Assembly: GCA_963759155.1 (NCBI GenBank)
Contig: CAVWXX010000001.1
Location: forward strand, 310,001 to 374,000
DNA length: 64,000 nt
Direction of reading: 5' to 3'
Origin: SZUA-36 sp963759155
GTDB taxonomy: Bacteria > Pseudomonadota > Gammaproteobacteria > Xanthomonadales > SZUA-36
A program made the translations under genes and the position numbers. The notes beneath the pieces were generated by a model. It ran no database searches. It was not told the DNA's origin and saw nothing but the letters and a program-made list of their open reading frames with translations. This document shows positions 62,862 to 64,000 of the stretch, one piece after another. Position 1 is the stretch's first letter; every line of letters starts with the position of its first letter.

Positions 62862-63955
62862 TGTTTATAGCTTATCCGGTATATCACACCCGCCAAATCA
62901 TCTGACACCAGCAGCGCACCATCTGGCATAACCAGTACATCATTGGGCCGACCCCAGACTTCCTGCCCCTGCAACCAACCGGCTACAAATACTTTCTTAT
63001 TCAAAACTTTGCCATCAGGCTGCACATCCAGGACCATCACCCGATAACCAATCTTCTCGGTCCGGTTCCATGAGCCATGCTGGGTGATGAACAGGCGGTT
63101 TTTATATTCATCAGGGAACATGTCTCCCGTGTAGAAGGCCAGGCCCAGCGCCGCACTATGCGGGGCAAGCTTTGCAACCGGCGGCGTGTAATCCGCACAG
63201 TCCTTCCCCTTGCCAAACTCTTCATCCAGCAGGTCGCCCTGGTGGCAATAAGGGATACCAAAATGCATACCTGCCTGTGGCGCGTAATTCAGCTCATCTG
63301 CAGGCAGGTCATCGCCGAGCATATCCCGGCCATTATCGGTGAACCACAACTGACCGTTTTCCGGATGAAAAGCCAGTCCCACGCTGTTACGCACACCTTT
63401 TGCGTAGACATCCATGCCGCTGCCGTCGGGGTTCATGGTTCGAATCTCACCAAAGCCCGCTTCATCACAGATATTGCAAGGTACACCGACAGGGATATAC
63501 AACTTACCATCAGGCCCAAAACGCAGGTACTTCCAGCCGTGATGGGTTTTGTCCGGCAACACATCGGTCACCACCACGGGCTCTGGCGGTTGATCCAGCA
63601 TTGCTTCAATATTGTCGTAGCGAAGAATCTTGTCGACTGCACCCACGTAAAGCGCGCCGTCCCGGAACTCGACCCCTGAAGGAAGATTGAGTCCCTCGTC
63701 TATCAGGCGGACAGAATCTGCTTTCTGGTCGCCATCCGTATCGGTCACTGCCCAGAGTTTTCCGGCTTTGCGACTACCCACAAAAAGCGTACCCTCATCA
63801 CCGAGCACCATTTGACGTGCGTTTTCCACACCATCCGCATAAATTTCAATGCTAAAACCGGCTGGCAATTTAAGTTGATCCAAATGAACATCTGCAAGCA
63901 CAACGTCGGCCAGCAGGGCTGCAATTAATATCGAGGCAAATTTGAGTTTTTTCAT
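62858..63955 (-). CDS. PQQ-type sugar dehydrogenase (sorbosone/glucose dehydrogenase family)
   Basis: A 365-residue exported protein: signal peptide (KKLKFASILIAALLADVVLA), then a six-bladed beta-propeller: LKLPAGFSIEIYADGVENARQM at the start, GTLFVGSRKAGKLW, GVRNSVGLAFHPENGQLWFTDNGRD, ITQHGSWNRTEKIGYRV and VWGRPNDVLVMPDGALLVSDD. Such proteins oxidise sugars with PQQ in the periplasm; many homologues have not been tested, and no PQQ synthesis gene is in view. ATG 63955 begins the signal peptide; GTG 63991 would add 12 residues. It runs directly into uppP. Confidence 0.88.
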   Translation of the reverse strand: MKKLKFASILIAALLADVVLADVHLDQLKLPAGFSIEIYADGVENARQMVLGDEGTLFVGSRKAGKLWAVTDTDGDQKADSVRLIDEGLNLPSGVEFRDGALYVGAVDKILRYDNIEAMLDQPPEPVVVTDVLPDKTHHGWKYLRFGPDGKLYIPVGVPCNICDEAGFGEIRTMNPDGSGMDVYAKGVRNSVGLAFHPENGQLWFTDNGRDMLGDDLPADELNYAPQAGMHFGIPYCHQGDLLDEEFGKGKDCADYTPPVAKLAPHSAALGLAFYTGDMFPDEYKNRLFITQHGSWNRTEKIGYRVMVLDVQPDGKVLNKKVFVAGWLQGQEVWGRPNDVLVMPDGALLVSDDLAGVIYRISYKQ

Positions 63956-64000
63956 GACTGCTATGGTAACAGCAGGTTCACATTTCAGCACCTGTCAAAG

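Overview
The window looks like a chromosomal segment of a gammaproteobacterium with moderate G+C content. Evidence: the rpsU-yqeY-dnaG-rpoD operon facing tsaD, def-fmt-rsmB facing lysM-dprA-smg-topA-tsaC-hemF, polA with engB, cytochrome c4 and dsbA nearby, ntrX-trkA-trkH, and glnA-DUF4124-ntrB-ntrC. TonB-dependent uptake, outer-membrane lipoproteins and an LpxL-type acyltransferase indicate a Gram-negative envelope. No rRNA, phage, transposase, integrase or CRISPR array is visible; almost everything is core housekeeping.

Layout. 1-3.3 kb: the tail of a secreted protein, a DUF3144 gene, a CAU-anticodon tRNA (probably tRNA-Ile2) and a large FAD/GcvT amine dehydrogenase. 3.5-7.3 kb: a thiamine-salvage operon, made of a TPP riboswitch, an outer-membrane TonB receptor, a PnuT-type inner-membrane transporter and a thiamine kinase; the receptor and kinase frames are broken. 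7.4-12.4 kb: a haem-c lipoprotein and the macromolecular synthesis operon. 12.5-20.4 kb: gamma-glutamyltransferase (frame broken), tsaD-folB-folK, a pteridine reductase, a NDUFAF7-like methyltransferase, cca and a NDUFA9-like protein. 20.4-31.3 kb: slt, a TauE/SafE permease, ntrY, DUF4390, rsmB, fmt, def, then a LysM protein and dprA. 31.5-36.1 kb: smg, topA, tsaC, hemF.

36.1-37.0 kb is the only long gene-free stretch. It carries two long inverted repeats and, directly behind polA, a structured region ending in a strong terminator, in the position where enterobacteria have Spot 42 and Pseudomonas has ErsA. 37.0-45.7 kb: polA, DUF2782, a lone TRAP small permease, trmH, yajD, aroE, hemB, engB, cytochrome c4 and dsbA. 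45.9-50.5 kb: a NtrX-like regulator whose ATPase domain has lost its catalytic motifs, trkA, trkH and a small acidic PA3496-family protein. 50.7-56.7 kb: a MarR regulator, the rim cluster (rimK, an M14-type amidohydrolase with a broken frame, rimB), an unusual pyruvate kinase and an LpxL-family acyltransferase. 56.8-64 kb: dtd, ntrC, ntrB, DUF4124, glnA with a sigma-54 promoter and an NtrC site, uppP and a PQQ-type sugar dehydrogenase.

How the parts fit: the riboswitch ties thiamine import and phosphorylation to TPP level; NtrB/NtrC plus sigma-54 would drive glnA under nitrogen limitation. The usual ntrY-ntrX-trkA-trkH string is split here, with ntrY more than 20 kb from ntrX and on the other strand. 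Single-base frame breaks, each explainable by one gained or lost G or C in a short G/C run, recur in four genes and probably also in dprA. This looks more like indel error in the assembly than gene decay. I found no clear new multi-gene system. The strongest leads are the degenerate NtrX, the polA-linked RNA candidate, the pyruvate kinase with residues typical of potassium-independent enzymes, and the inverted-repeat elements.
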